Below are positions 24,369-33,268 of a DNA stretch of 64,000 bases, piece after piece (the stretch's first letter is position 1; every line of letters begins with the position of its first letter). Under the pieces are notes generated by a model. It saw nothing but the letters and a program-made list of their open reading frames with translations. It had not been told where the DNA came from and ran no database searches. The position numbers and the translations under genes were made by a program. Source of the DNA: Chloroflexota bacterium (GTDB lineage: Bacteria > Chloroflexota > Anaerolineae > UBA1429); contig JAAYDC010000029.1 of assembly GCA_012729455.1 (NCBI GenBank), positions 79,174 through 143,173 of the forward strand, in the 5' to 3' direction.

Positions 24369-25841
24369 ATGAACATACGGCGCTACGCGTGGGTGATCGA
24401 GCTGCTGGCGGCCAGTGTGGTTGTCCTGTTGGTGCTGTACACGATCAACCACACCGTAATCAAGCGTGACAACCTGGGCTATTCATCGCTCAGCCGCACT
24501 TTGCCCGATTACTATGCCCAGCCTGCGGATAGCGTGGATGTGCTGCTGCTGGGCACCAGCAAGACAATGTCGGGGTTGATGCCGGCTATCCTGTGGCACG
24601 AGTATGGCATCAGCTCGCACTTGCTGGCGGGCACAGGCCAAGCCCCGCTCCTGAGCTACTATTTGCTGGAAGAAGCGCTCAAGAGCCAGCATCCCAAGGC
24701 GGTGGTGGTAGAGGGCAACATGCTCCTGCGCATCAACAATTTGGATTATCTCGACGAAGCCTATTACGCAACGATCGACCACATACCGCTCTCGCTGACC
24801 AAGATCAAGCTGGCACTCGAGATGTGGAGTTATGCCGAATACGCCTCGCCCGAGGTCACCCTGTTGCCATTTATCCGATATCACCAGCGTTGGCTCAAAC
24901 TCACAAAAACCGACTTTGTGCTGGATCCCATCTATCGCCGCAGCCTGCACGGCGCCTGGCTGTGGCCGGCCAGACGAGTCCAGCTGGCGGAAGGCTATAT
25001 GGCCATCGATGACGGAGGAGCAGCGATCGTCGATTTTGCCGGCATCTATATGCAGCGCATCGCCGACCTGTGTGCACACGAGGGCATCCAGCTGGTGATC
25101 GTCAACATGCCGGATCAAAACTGGAGCACCTCCCGCTCCGACCTTACCATGGCGTGGGGACAGGAACGCGGGGTGCCTGTTATCGAGCTCAACGACTCGG
25201 ATAACATGGCCGAGCTTGTGCTCGAACCAGGGGTTGACCTGTTCGACCCGAGCCATCTCTCAAAGGAAGGCGCCGTAAAAGCCACCCGCATCGTGGGCCG
25301 CTTTTTGCGCGACGCCGGCGTGCCCGATCGGCGCGGCACCGCGCTGGAAGCCGAGTGGAACCTTGACTATGACTTTTATGAAGCATACAGGCGGGTGGTC
25401 GATCTGCGCGACACTACCGATCCCGGTACCTGGCTGCAGTTTGTCAACAACCCCGACTACACCGTGCTGATCGTCTCACGCCTCGATATGACAGAGGCGC
25501 TGGTGGGCGACGTGCCCTGGCTGCTGAGCCAGCTGGGGGTGAAAGCCAATCTGACCGCCACGCCGACCTGGTCGTACATTGGGATCGTGCGCGGCGGGCA
25601 GACCATCTACGAACAGTTTGAGGATGAGCCGATCACCTACGATACTGACCTGGCGGACGGCCGCCATGTGCGCATCTCGAGCAACACCGACGAGCCCAAT
25701 CCCAGCATAGTGCTGATGGATGGTATCCACCAGGGCGGCGGACAGCAGGGAATCACATTCGTGGTATATTCGCACCAAATGCGAAGCGTGGTGGATGTTA
25801 TCACGCTGAACTCCAGCCCGCCGAGGCACTTTATACGCTAG
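24369..25841 (+). CDS. Membrane-anchored SGNH-hydrolase-like protein (DltD/AlgX-like role)
   Basis: 490 residues. N-terminal membrane anchor at about 8-26, then an extracytoplasmic SGNH-like domain: nucleophile S64 in LLLGTSKTMSG and the D293-x-x-H296 pair in LFDPSHLSKEGA. These are the usual catalytic elements of this superfamily. Partners of MBOAT proteins (DltD, AlgJ/AlgX, PatB types) have this architecture and complete transfer to the acceptor. A C-terminal extension of about 180 residues has no recognised domain. The ATG immediately follows the MBOAT stop, so expression is coupled. Confidence 0.8.
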   Translation: MNIRRYAWVIELLAASVVVLLVLYTINHTVIKRDNLGYSSLSRTLPDYYAQPADSVDVLLLGTSKTMSGLMPAILWHEYGISSHLLAGTGQAPLLSYYLLEEALKSQHPKAVVVEGNMLLRINNLDYLDEAYYATIDHIPLSLTKIKLALEMWSYAEYASPEVTLLPFIRYHQRWLKLTKTDFVLDPIYRRSLHGAWLWPARRVQLAEGYMAIDDGGAAIVDFAGIYMQRIADLCAHEGIQLVIVNMPDQNWSTSRSDLTMAWGQERGVPVIELNDSDNMAELVLEPGVDLFDPSHLSKEGAVKATRIVGRFLRDAGVPDRRGTALEAEWNLDYDFYEAYRRVVDLRDTTDPGTWLQFVNNPDYTVLIVSRLDMTEALVGDVPWLLSQLGVKANLTATPTWSYIGIVRGGQTIYEQFEDEPITYDTDLADGRHVRISSNTDEPNPSIVLMDGIHQGGGQQGITFVVYSHQMRSVVDVITLNSSPPRHFIR

Positions 25842-26671
25842 CGGCCGGCACGCTCCAACAGCTCTTGCAGATTCAGCCCCAGGATGAGCGCCTGATCCAG
25901 CGGCGGGATAAACCTGCAGTGCGTGCGAAAGGCCTCCAGGGCGTGCTGATAGGTCATGAAAAAGCGCACCACGGGGTAATCCGAGCCCCACAACAACCGC
26001 TGCGGACCAAAGGCATCATAGAGTGCGCGCACCTGGGCGTGGGTATCGGTCTGCGGGTAATCCCACGCAGTCTTGGATGCGTAATGAAAGCCGGATAGCT
26101 TGATATAGATGTTGGGCAGCTCGGCTGACCGCAGCACCTCCTTGAGCGTATCCGGCTGCGAGACCCTTGCCAGCCCCATGTGGTGGCAGACAAAGGGCAC
26201 CTCGGGGAAGCGCGCCGCCAGCTCGCGCAGCGCCGGCTGCCAGGCGGGGTTGAGCGCTAATGAGGCGACCAGCCTGTACTCGGCAGCCGTTTTAAAGAAC
26301 GCCAGCCCCTCGGCCGATTCGAACCAGTCATAATCATCCTTGAGATAGTGGGTAAAGCCCTTGAGCTGGTATTTCTCGGCCGCCTCTGCCAGGCGCGCGG
26401 CAGCGCCGGGAGTGTGGTAGGTGGGCGACCATTGGCAATCCACGTCGGCAAACTGCACCAGACGGTTCGGGTAGCGTTTGACGGCATCGGCGACATAGTC
26501 GTTGTTATGCAGGTTGTGCTCAATCTGGGCGCACACCAGCACAGCCTGGTCGACCCCCCAACGATCCATCTCCCACAGGAGCTGCTCGACGACGCCGCGG
26601 CTCTCGGCATCCGGCACGGCCGGTGTGTAGGGCCAGATGCGCCAGGCGTGGCTATGTGAATCGATTATCAT
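25838..26671 (-). CDS. Amidohydrolase family protein (Amidohydro_2, TIM barrel)
   Basis: 277 residues from ATG 26671, chosen for GGAGGTCACGC upstream. Metal-binding H6 and H8 (IDSHSHAW), a central FVCHHMGLARV histidine strand and the WGSDYPVV aspartate near the C-terminus define the amidohydrolase-2 family, which includes decarboxylases and lactone hydrolases. Last gene of the minus-strand transport cluster. Its stop shares bases with the stop of the SGNH-like gene on the other strand. Confidence 0.85.
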   Translation of the reverse strand: MIIDSHSHAWRIWPYTPAVPDAESRGVVEQLLWEMDRWGVDQAVLVCAQIEHNLHNNDYVADAVKRYPNRLVQFADVDCQWSPTYHTPGAAARLAEAAEKYQLKGFTHYLKDDYDWFESAEGLAFFKTAAEYRLVASLALNPAWQPALRELAARFPEVPFVCHHMGLARVSQPDTLKEVLRSAELPNIYIKLSGFHYASKTAWDYPQTDTHAQVRALYDAFGPQRLLWGSDYPVVRFFMTYQHALEAFRTHCRFIPPLDQALILGLNLQELLERAGR

Positions 26672-26724
26672 GCGTGACCTCCGTGCTAAACTGACCTGAT
26701 TATACGCCGTCTCGCCGCCTCGAT

Positions 26725-28269
26725 CTACCCCGTTGCGCCCACGAGGGTGCCCAACACGCGCATCTCGAGCAACTCGGCCGGCGGACACGTGAGCGGGTCG
26801 CCCGAGAGGATGGTGGCATCCACCGCCATGCCCGGCTGCAGCGTGCCCAGCCAGTGCTCCTGGCCGGCTGCCCATGCCGGACCCCAGCTATAGCCGCGCA
26901 GAGCCTCGGCGGCACTCAGGCACTCGGCAGGATACCAGGAGCCCTCGCCTTCCGCGTTGCGGCGGGTGCGCGCCGCATAGAGACCGCGCAATGGGTCGGC
27001 TGTTTCGACCGGGCAATCCGAGCCCAGCGCCAACACTGCACCAGAGTGCGCCACGGTTCGCCAGGCATAACTGGCCGCACAGCGCGCCCCCCAGTGGCGC
27101 TCGGCCATCAGGCGGTCGGAGGAGGCATGCAGCGGCTGCATCGAGGCCGCCAGGTTGAGCGCACCCAGGCGCGGCAAATCGTCGCGATCGATGCACTGCA
27201 GGTGTTCGATGCGGTTACGCAGGGCGCGCGAGCCGACCTGCTCGAAATCATCCAGCAGCTGCCGTACAGCACGGTCGCCGATGGCATGCACGGCACAGGC
27301 GATCCCGCCGGCGTTGGCACGCCTAATCGCCTCGCGCACAGCCGCCGGGTCAGCTGCCGACATGCCGGCATAGCTGGCTTCGCCCTCGTAAGGAGCGAGC
27401 ATCCAGGCGGTGCGCGCGCCGAGGGCGCCATCCATAAAGAGTTTGAGCGCGCCGATCATCAGGCGTTCGCTGCCGAAACCGCTGCGCAGGCCCATCGCCA
27501 GCGCGCCCTCCAGCTCTTGCTCGCGCAGCTGATGCACGATGCGAAGCGGCAGCTCGCCGGCGGCGTCGAGGGCCTGCAGCTCGGCAAAGCTTTTGGCGCC
27601 ATCCATGTCGTGAACGCAGGTAAACCCCAGCCCCGCTAGATGCGACAAAGCCTTCCGCATAGCCGCCAGACGCAGCGCCGGGGGTGTGGGCGGGATCACA
27701 CGGTAAACCGCCTCGGCGGCCGTCTCCAGCAGGATGCCATTGGGACTGCCGTCGGAGGCACGCACGATCTGCCCGCCGGCCGGGTCGGGGGTCGCGGCGG
27801 TGATGCCGGCCAATGCCAGCGCCGCCGTGTTGACCCAGGCGGCATGTCCGCTCTTAGCTGCCAGGATGGCGGGGTGCCCCGCACTCACCGCGTCAAGCAG
27901 CGCAGCGGTAGGCCACTCCCCGCCCCAGGCATGGTGGTTCCAGCCGTAGCCGACCAGCCAGGCGCCCTCGGGCAGGCCCTGCGCGTGCGCCCGCACCGCA
28001 GCGAGGGCTTCGGCCAGGGCGGGCAGCTCGGTATCGACCTCTGACAAGCCCTCGGCGATCCATGCCAGATGCAGGTGCGCATCGGCCAGACCGGGCACCA
28101 CGGTAGCCCCGCCCAGGTCGCGCCGTTCAGCATTGGGGCCCAGCCGGCCATAGGCGGATGGGTCGTCGCCTACATAGGTCACGCGGCCGCAATCCGCCAG
28201 CAGCACACTGGCCGGGCGCGGATCATCCGCCGTGCGATAGATACGCGCGTTTTCGAGCAACACTTGCAT
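26725..28269 (-). CDS. YtcJ-like amidohydrolase
   Basis: 514 residues. Metal ligands H65 and H67 in GLADAHLHLAW, a lysine/histidine-rich centre (NHHAWGG, AAKSGHAAWV), AVHAIGDRAVRQLLD for the later histidine, and LGSDCPVETADPLRG for the catalytic aspartate. This is the YtcJ/ExeA group of zinc-type amidohydrolases, usually of unknown substrate. Encoded three bases after the LivM permease, so it probably acts on the imported compound. Confidence 0.87.
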   Translation of the reverse strand: MQVLLENARIYRTADDPRPASVLLADCGRVTYVGDDPSAYGRLGPNAERRDLGGATVVPGLADAHLHLAWIAEGLSEVDTELPALAEALAAVRAHAQGLPEGAWLVGYGWNHHAWGGEWPTAALLDAVSAGHPAILAAKSGHAAWVNTAALALAGITAATPDPAGGQIVRASDGSPNGILLETAAEAVYRVIPPTPPALRLAAMRKALSHLAGLGFTCVHDMDGAKSFAELQALDAAGELPLRIVHQLREQELEGALAMGLRSGFGSERLMIGALKLFMDGALGARTAWMLAPYEGEASYAGMSAADPAAVREAIRRANAGGIACAVHAIGDRAVRQLLDDFEQVGSRALRNRIEHLQCIDRDDLPRLGALNLAASMQPLHASSDRLMAERHWGARCAASYAWRTVAHSGAVLALGSDCPVETADPLRGLYAARTRRNAEGEGSWYPAECLSAAEALRGYSWGPAWAAGQEHWLGTLQPGMAVDATILSGDPLTCPPAELLEMRVLGTLVGATG

Positions 28270-28272
28270 GCT

Positions 28273-29076
28273 TTACCTCCGCGAGCGCTTCGGCTGCCAC
28301 AGGGTGCTGCCCAACAGCAGGGCGCCGTTCAGCACCATACGCCACTCGGATGCCAGGCGCAAGAGCTCGGGCACGCCGGCGAGAGACAGAGCGGCCAGGG
28401 CAGTACCCCATAACGCGCCGCGTCCGCCCAGCACCACCGCCGCCAGCAGTTCCGTGGAACGCGCCAACCCAAAAAGAGCCGGCGCCAGGTAGCCGAGCTC
28501 GCCGGCCAGCAGACCGCCCGCCAGGCCGCCGCATGCCGCGCTGATCATCAGAGCCACCAGCTGAGTGGCGAGCACATCCACCCCGCTCGCGCGCGCGGCG
28601 GTTTCATCCATGCGGCAAGCCCTCAGGCGCAGCCCCCAGGACGAACGCACCAGCAGCTGCATGCCCGCCACCGTCAAGCCTGCCGAAGCGAGAGACAACG
28701 GCAGGATGGCCGGCTGAGACGCCAGCGATTTACCCAGCGCCCCGCCAAGGACCTGGGTGTTGGTGAGCGTCAGGCGTACGATCTCGCCAAAAGCCAGGGT
28801 AGTGATGGCAAAGTAATCGCCCCGCAGACGGCTGCGCAGGGCCGGATAACCCACCAGCAGGCTGGCAAGCGCTGCCGCCAACGCACCCGCCGCGAGCGAC
28901 GGCACCAGCGCCCAGCCGAGGCGCTGCTGCAGCCAGACCGCTGTATAGGCGCCCACTGCCATCAGGCCGGCATGCCCAAGGGAGTAGAGCCCGCCATGGG
29001 CCGCCAGCAGAGCCAACCCGCAGGCGGCGATCACCGCCACACTGCCGAGCACCGCCAGGGTCGCCAGGTAGGCCAT
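28273..29076 (-). CDS. livM: ABC importer permease, LivM type
   Basis: 267 residues from ATG 29076, which overlaps the LivH stop as TGATG; longer in-frame starts read into livH. About eight hydrophobic helices, with GGLYSLGHAGLMAVGAYTA and GDYFAITTLAFGEIVRLTL as the typical LivM signatures. It pairs with LivH as the membrane part of a branched-chain-amino-acid-type importer. Many such systems carry amides, urea or aromatic acids instead; the adjacent amidohydrolases favour a non-leucine substrate. Confidence 0.88.
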   Translation of the reverse strand: MAYLATLAVLGSVAVIAACGLALLAAHGGLYSLGHAGLMAVGAYTAVWLQQRLGWALVPSLAAGALAAALASLLVGYPALRSRLRGDYFAITTLAFGEIVRLTLTNTQVLGGALGKSLASQPAILPLSLASAGLTVAGMQLLVRSSWGLRLRACRMDETAARASGVDVLATQLVALMISAACGGLAGGLLAGELGYLAPALFGLARSTELLAAVVLGGRGALWGTALAALSLAGVPELLRLASEWRMVLNGALLLGSTLWQPKRSRR

Positions 29077-29945
29077 CAGGCGACCTCGCGCGCGCCAAAC
29101 AGGCCGTTCGGGAACACCAACAGCACGACAATCAGCACGGCAAAGGCCAGCAGGTCGCGCCAGGCGGTTGAGACGGTGGCGGCGATCAACGTCTCGGTCA
29201 GGGCCAGCAGAAAGGCCCCCGCCAGCGCCCCTTCCAGCGACCCAAGGCCCCCCAGGATGGCCGCGATCATAGCCTTGAGGGTGACGAGCCCCATATAGGG
29301 GTAGACGGCATACCTCAAGCCGACCATGATGCCCGCCAACCCGGCCAGCACGCCGCTCATGCCGAACACCAGCATGGCCAGCTGGTTGGCATCCACTCCC
29401 ATCAGCGCGGCGGTCTCGAGATCGTATGCCGAGGCACGGATCGCCATCCCCACCCGCGTGCGCCGCAGCACCCACGCCAGAGCCCCCAAAGCGGCGCACG
29501 CCAGCAGGCCGGTGGCCACGTCCAGGCGCCCGAGCGAGACGCTGCCGATGCGCCAGCCCCCCGGCACCAGCTCGGGCAGACGGCGCAGCGCCCCGCCAAA
29601 GATGAGGGTAAAAAGGTTGATCATCATCAGGTTGGCGCCCATGGCCGAGATCAGCACCAGCACCCGCGGCGCACTGCGCTCGCGCAGGCGGCGGTAAGCT
29701 GTGAACTCGAGCAGCCATCCGAGCACAGCCCCCGCCAGCAGGGCCAGCGGCACGGCCAGCCACCAGGGCAGGCCGGCCCAGTTTAGGGCATACCAGAGGG
29801 CATAGGCGGCGCCCACCAGCAGGGCATCGAACGACCAGTTGGTAAAGCGGTAGACGCTGTAAACCAGGGCATAGCCGACGGCCAGCAGCCCATACAGCGC
29901 GCCGATCGAAAAACCGCTGACAAGCTGCTGCAGGGCGGCATCCAT
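29076..29945 (-). CDS. livH: ABC importer permease, LivH type
   Basis: 289 residues, about eight transmembrane helices. LivH features include LVSGFSIGALYGLLAVGYAL at the start, GVDANQLAMLVFGMSGVLAG and AAILGGLGSLEGALAGAFLL. Starts two bases after the stop of the binding-protein gene. No LivG or LivF ATPase gene occurs anywhere in the window, so the ATPases must be supplied from another locus. Confidence 0.9.
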   Translation of the reverse strand: MDAALQQLVSGFSIGALYGLLAVGYALVYSVYRFTNWSFDALLVGAAYALWYALNWAGLPWWLAVPLALLAGAVLGWLLEFTAYRRLRERSAPRVLVLISAMGANLMMINLFTLIFGGALRRLPELVPGGWRIGSVSLGRLDVATGLLACAALGALAWVLRRTRVGMAIRASAYDLETAALMGVDANQLAMLVFGMSGVLAGLAGIMVGLRYAVYPYMGLVTLKAMIAAILGGLGSLEGALAGAFLLALTETLIAATVSTAWRDLLAFAVLIVVLLVFPNGLFGAREVA

Positions 29946-29947
29946 AA

Positions 29948-31090
29948 TCAGCGCGGGGTATAGGTCTTGACGAGCACCCAGGCTCCCTGACGCACCTGCA
30001 GGATCTCGACCGGCTTGTTGAGCGGATTGTGTGTAGCAGGGTCGACGGTCACCATACTGGTAAAGAGCTCGGTGTCTTTCAGGTTGGCAAGCACCTCAGC
30101 CAGGGCGGGGCCATCGGCATAACTGCCGGCGGCGTAATAGGCGCTTTCGATGGCTGCCAGGGCATCCAGCGCGTAATAGGCATAGATCGAGGGCTGGATG
30201 CCGTGTTTGGCGCTAAAGGCAGCGTTGAACTCGGCAAAGCGGGGCGCTTCCGTCGAGACGCCGCTCGCCAGATAGGCGCCCTCCAACTCGGCGCCCGACA
30301 TAGCCAGCAGGTCGTCGGCCATCCAGCCATCCACCCCCAGGTACTGGATATTGATGCCCAGCCCGGCGGCCTGCCTGGCAGCCAGGGCGATATCGCGGTA
30401 AGTGGCGCTCGGCACCATCAGCACATCCGCGCCGGCGGCGGCCACCTTGGTAAGCATGGGGCGGAACTCGGTCTCGTTAGCCTGGTAGGCTTCTTCGGCC
30501 ACCACTTCACCGCCCAGGGCGCGAAAGCGCTCGCTAAAGAACTGCTGGATGCCGACCGAATAGGGGCTGGTGATATCGGTGATAAAGCCGGCCCGCCGCA
30601 GGCCCAGCTCGTGGTAGGCAAAATCGGCCAGAGCAGAGCCCTGGTAAGGATCGATAAAGCACACGCGGAACATGAAAGGGTGCACCGCGCCGGCCTCGTC
30701 GACGGTCACCAGCGGGTTAGAGGCGGTGGTAGCGATCACCGGCACCTGCGCCTCGTCGGCGATGGCCGCAATGGGGATGGCCGCGCCCGACCATGAGGGC
30801 CCGATGATGACATCGACGCGGTCCTGGTCGATCAGGCGGTGTGCGGCTGCCACGGCCTCGGTGATCTCGCCGCGCGTGTCATAGATCACCAGCTCGACCT
30901 TGCGCCCGGCGATCCCGCCGGCGGCGTTGAGCTCGTCGACGCGGTCGCGCAGGGCCAGGTCCGATGCCTGGCCGACATAGGCATCCGGCCCAGAAGAGAT
31001 CGAGAGCACCCCAATGCGGATGTTATCCGAGCGGCTGCAGCCGCTCAGAAGGCCCGCCATGAGCACCAACACAGCCAGTAATCTGCGCAC
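29948..31090 (-). CDS. ABC-type substrate-binding lipoprotein (LivK/periplasmic binding protein type I)
   Basis: 380 residues from GTG 31090. I chose this start because GGAGG lies just upstream and it gives a compact signal peptide (MRRLLAVLVLMAGLLSGC) with the lipobox cysteine at C18. The mature part is a type-I binding protein: IRIGVLSISSGPDAYVGQAS, VDVIIGPSWSGAAIPIA and IQYLGVDGWMADDLL. It leads the operon binding protein, LivH, LivM and two amidohydrolases. The ligand cannot be assigned. Confidence 0.88.
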   Translation of the reverse strand: MRRLLAVLVLMAGLLSGCSRSDNIRIGVLSISSGPDAYVGQASDLALRDRVDELNAAGGIAGRKVELVIYDTRGEITEAVAAAHRLIDQDRVDVIIGPSWSGAAIPIAAIADEAQVPVIATTASNPLVTVDEAGAVHPFMFRVCFIDPYQGSALADFAYHELGLRRAGFITDITSPYSVGIQQFFSERFRALGGEVVAEEAYQANETEFRPMLTKVAAAGADVLMVPSATYRDIALAARQAAGLGINIQYLGVDGWMADDLLAMSGAELEGAYLASGVSTEAPRFAEFNAAFSAKHGIQPSIYAYYALDALAAIESAYYAAGSYADGPALAEVLANLKDTELFTSMVTVDPATHNPLNKPVEILQVRQGAWVLVKTYTPR

Positions 31091-31198
31091 AAGCCCTCCA
31101 GAGAAAAATCTGCCTTCTAACATAGCCGGCATACGCGCAGCGTGCAAATGGCAGCTTGACGCCCTGCCTGATAACACACACAATACCCGCGAGGTGCG

Positions 31199-32203
31199 AT
31201 GTCTACCCTGCCAAGCCTGATGACGCCACGTCTGCAGCTGCGCGCGCTGCAGGTGCTTGATGCTGCGCGCATCGAGCAGCTGGCGGGCGAGAAAGAGGTG
31301 GCCAGGCTGACGAGCGGCATCCCGCACCCCTACCCGCGCGGGCAGGCCGAACGCTGGATATCGCGGCATGCTGCCGCCTGGCTGCGGGGTGAAGTGGCCA
31401 GCTGGGGCATCTGTATCCGCGGATCGGACGAGTTGATCGGTGCCCTTTCGCTGCACCATGACGAACCGCACCAGCGCGCCGAGCTGAGCTACTGGCTGGG
31501 CACGGACTATTGGCACCAGGGCTATGCCAGCGAAGCGGCGGCGGCGGCGCTCGCCTGGGCTTTTGGGCCGGCGGGCTACCAAAAGGTGACCGCCTCGGTA
31601 TATGCAGCTAACGTGCGTTCGTCGCGGCTTTTGGAGCGGCTGGGATTTGTGCGCGAGGGGCTGCAGCGCCGGCAGATCAACAAAGACGGCATCTGGCATG
31701 ACCTGGAGCGCTGGGGCATGCTGCGTGAAGAGTATCAGGCTGTGCTGGCAGCAGGCAACCGCCTGCTGTGTGAGGTCACGATCGATCATGAGGAGGAGCC
31801 GATGATTACCGGTATTGCGCATCTGTGTCTGCGGGTGGCTGATCTGGAGCGTTCGGTCAGGTTCTACCACGAGGGTCTAGGAATGGCCAAGGCGTTCGAG
31901 TTCCGCCGCGAGGATGGCACCTGGTTCGGGCAGTATCTGTATGCCGGCGGGCGCAACTTTATCGAGATTTTCGCGGCCGAATTGAGTGCGCCGGCCAAGG
32001 GGCAGTCATTCGGGCATATGTGCCTGGAGGTTGACGACATCAACGCCACCGTCGAGACGCTGCGCAAGCGCGGCATCGAGGTCAGTGAGGTCAAGATGGG
32101 CAGCGACCACGCCTGGCAGGCCTGGCTGACGGACCCCGACGGCAACCGCATCGAGCTGCACGGTTACACCCCGGAGGCCAAGCAGCTGGCCAGCATCCGT
32201 TAA
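31199..32203 (+). CDS. GNAT acetyltransferase fused to VOC/glyoxalase domain
   Basis: 334 residues in one unbroken frame. Residues 1-190 are a RimJ-like GNAT domain (SYWLGTDYWHQGYASEAAAA for the acetyl-CoA site, ANVRSSRLLERLGFVREG). Residues 203-334 are a VOC/glyoxalase-type domain (GIAHLCLRVADLERSVRFYH, AWLTDPDGNRIELHGYTP). Between them a GAGGAGGAG at 31792-31800 and an ATG at 31802 form an excellent internal start, so the second domain may also be made alone. Either a true fusion or two genes that lost a stop codon. First gene of the plus-strand accessory operon. Confidence 0.8.
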   Translation: MSTLPSLMTPRLQLRALQVLDAARIEQLAGEKEVARLTSGIPHPYPRGQAERWISRHAAAWLRGEVASWGICIRGSDELIGALSLHHDEPHQRAELSYWLGTDYWHQGYASEAAAAALAWAFGPAGYQKVTASVYAANVRSSRLLERLGFVREGLQRRQINKDGIWHDLERWGMLREEYQAVLAAGNRLLCEVTIDHEEEPMITGIAHLCLRVADLERSVRFYHEGLGMAKAFEFRREDGTWFGQYLYAGGRNFIEIFAAELSAPAKGQSFGHMCLEVDDINATVETLRKRGIEVSEVKMGSDHAWQAWLTDPDGNRIELHGYTPEAKQLASIR

Positions 32204-32224
32204 ACCAGTACTCAGGAGGATCAC

Positions 32225-33268
32225 ATGGCAGAGTTACAAGCGCGAATCGAGCGCGCGGTCGAGATCATGCGCGCGGCGGTAGCAAGCGGCGAGAACGCCT
32301 CCGCGGTGATGGGCGCAGCCAGCACCAACGAGGTGCTCTTTGTCGAGGCAGCCCCATCGGTGGACGGCAAGGAGAACCCCGACGGCGACTCGATCTGGCT
32401 CCTGGCGAGCATCACCAAGACCTTTTTCGGCACGGCATTCATGCAGCTGGCCGAGGCCGGCAAGCTCTTGCTCAACGACCCGGTGGTAACCTATATCCCC
32501 GAGTTTGGCGTCAACGGTAAAAAGGATATCACCATCTGGAATTTGCTGACCCACACCGCCGGGCTGTGCGAAGACGCCTGGTTAGAGGTCTACAAGCGCG
32601 GCGGCACCACCACCGCGCTGATCCAAGCCGAGTGCAGCACCTGGCTGAACTTTAAGCCCGGCACGGCCTGGGAATACAACAACGGCTCATTCTGGATTTT
32701 GGGCGAGCTGATCACGCGCATCAGCGGGCAGCCCTACCCCGAGTATCTGCGCGAGCACATCTGTGCGCCGCTGGGGATGAACTCGACTGCCTTCAGCTTT
32801 ACGGGCAAAGTCAAAGCGCGCATGATGCCGGTGCACACCTGGGAGACGGAGGGTCTGGTCTCGGCGCCCAATGCGCTCGAGTATCTGCAGTCGACCGCCT
32901 TTGGCGCCGGCGGGCTGTGGTCGAGCTGCTACGACCTGCTGGCCTATTGCCAGGCGCACCTCAACGCCCTGGCGGGGCGCCAGCCGGCGCTGGTGAGTGC
33001 CCCCGGCACGCGCATGATGACCAAACGCCACACCGCCAACGTGCGCGATGTAAACGGCGCGCCGGCCTGGTATGGTCTGGCGTGGGGCACCGACGACGGC
33101 GCGGGATTCACCCTGGGGCGCGGCAGCGGCTTTGGGCACGGCAGCGCCGCCAGCTGCTATCTGTGGATCGAGCCCGAGGCCGACCTGGCCTTTGTCTACC
33201 TGACGAACATGTGGGCCTATCCGCGGCGTGCCTCGCAGCTGGCACTGAACGTGCTGCTTTCCGGCTGA
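32225..33268 (+). CDS. Serine hydrolase (beta-lactamase/DD-peptidase fold, class C type)
   Basis: 347 residues. Catalytic S62-x-x-K65 (ASITKTFFG) and Y151-x-N153 (WEYNNGSF) are both present, and LLTHTAGL is the typical nearby motif. A histidine-containing third motif is seen near the end (GHGSAASCYLW). No signal peptide, so a cytoplasmic esterase or amidase role is more likely than cell-wall work. Preceded by AGGAGG; its stop overlaps the ATG of the next gene (TGATG). Confidence 0.88.
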   Translation: MAELQARIERAVEIMRAAVASGENASAVMGAASTNEVLFVEAAPSVDGKENPDGDSIWLLASITKTFFGTAFMQLAEAGKLLLNDPVVTYIPEFGVNGKKDITIWNLLTHTAGLCEDAWLEVYKRGGTTTALIQAECSTWLNFKPGTAWEYNNGSFWILGELITRISGQPYPEYLREHICAPLGMNSTAFSFTGKVKARMMPVHTWETEGLVSAPNALEYLQSTAFGAGGLWSSCYDLLAYCQAHLNALAGRQPALVSAPGTRMMTKRHTANVRDVNGAPAWYGLAWGTDDGAGFTLGRGSGFGHGSAASCYLWIEPEADLAFVYLTNMWAYPRRASQLALNVLLSG

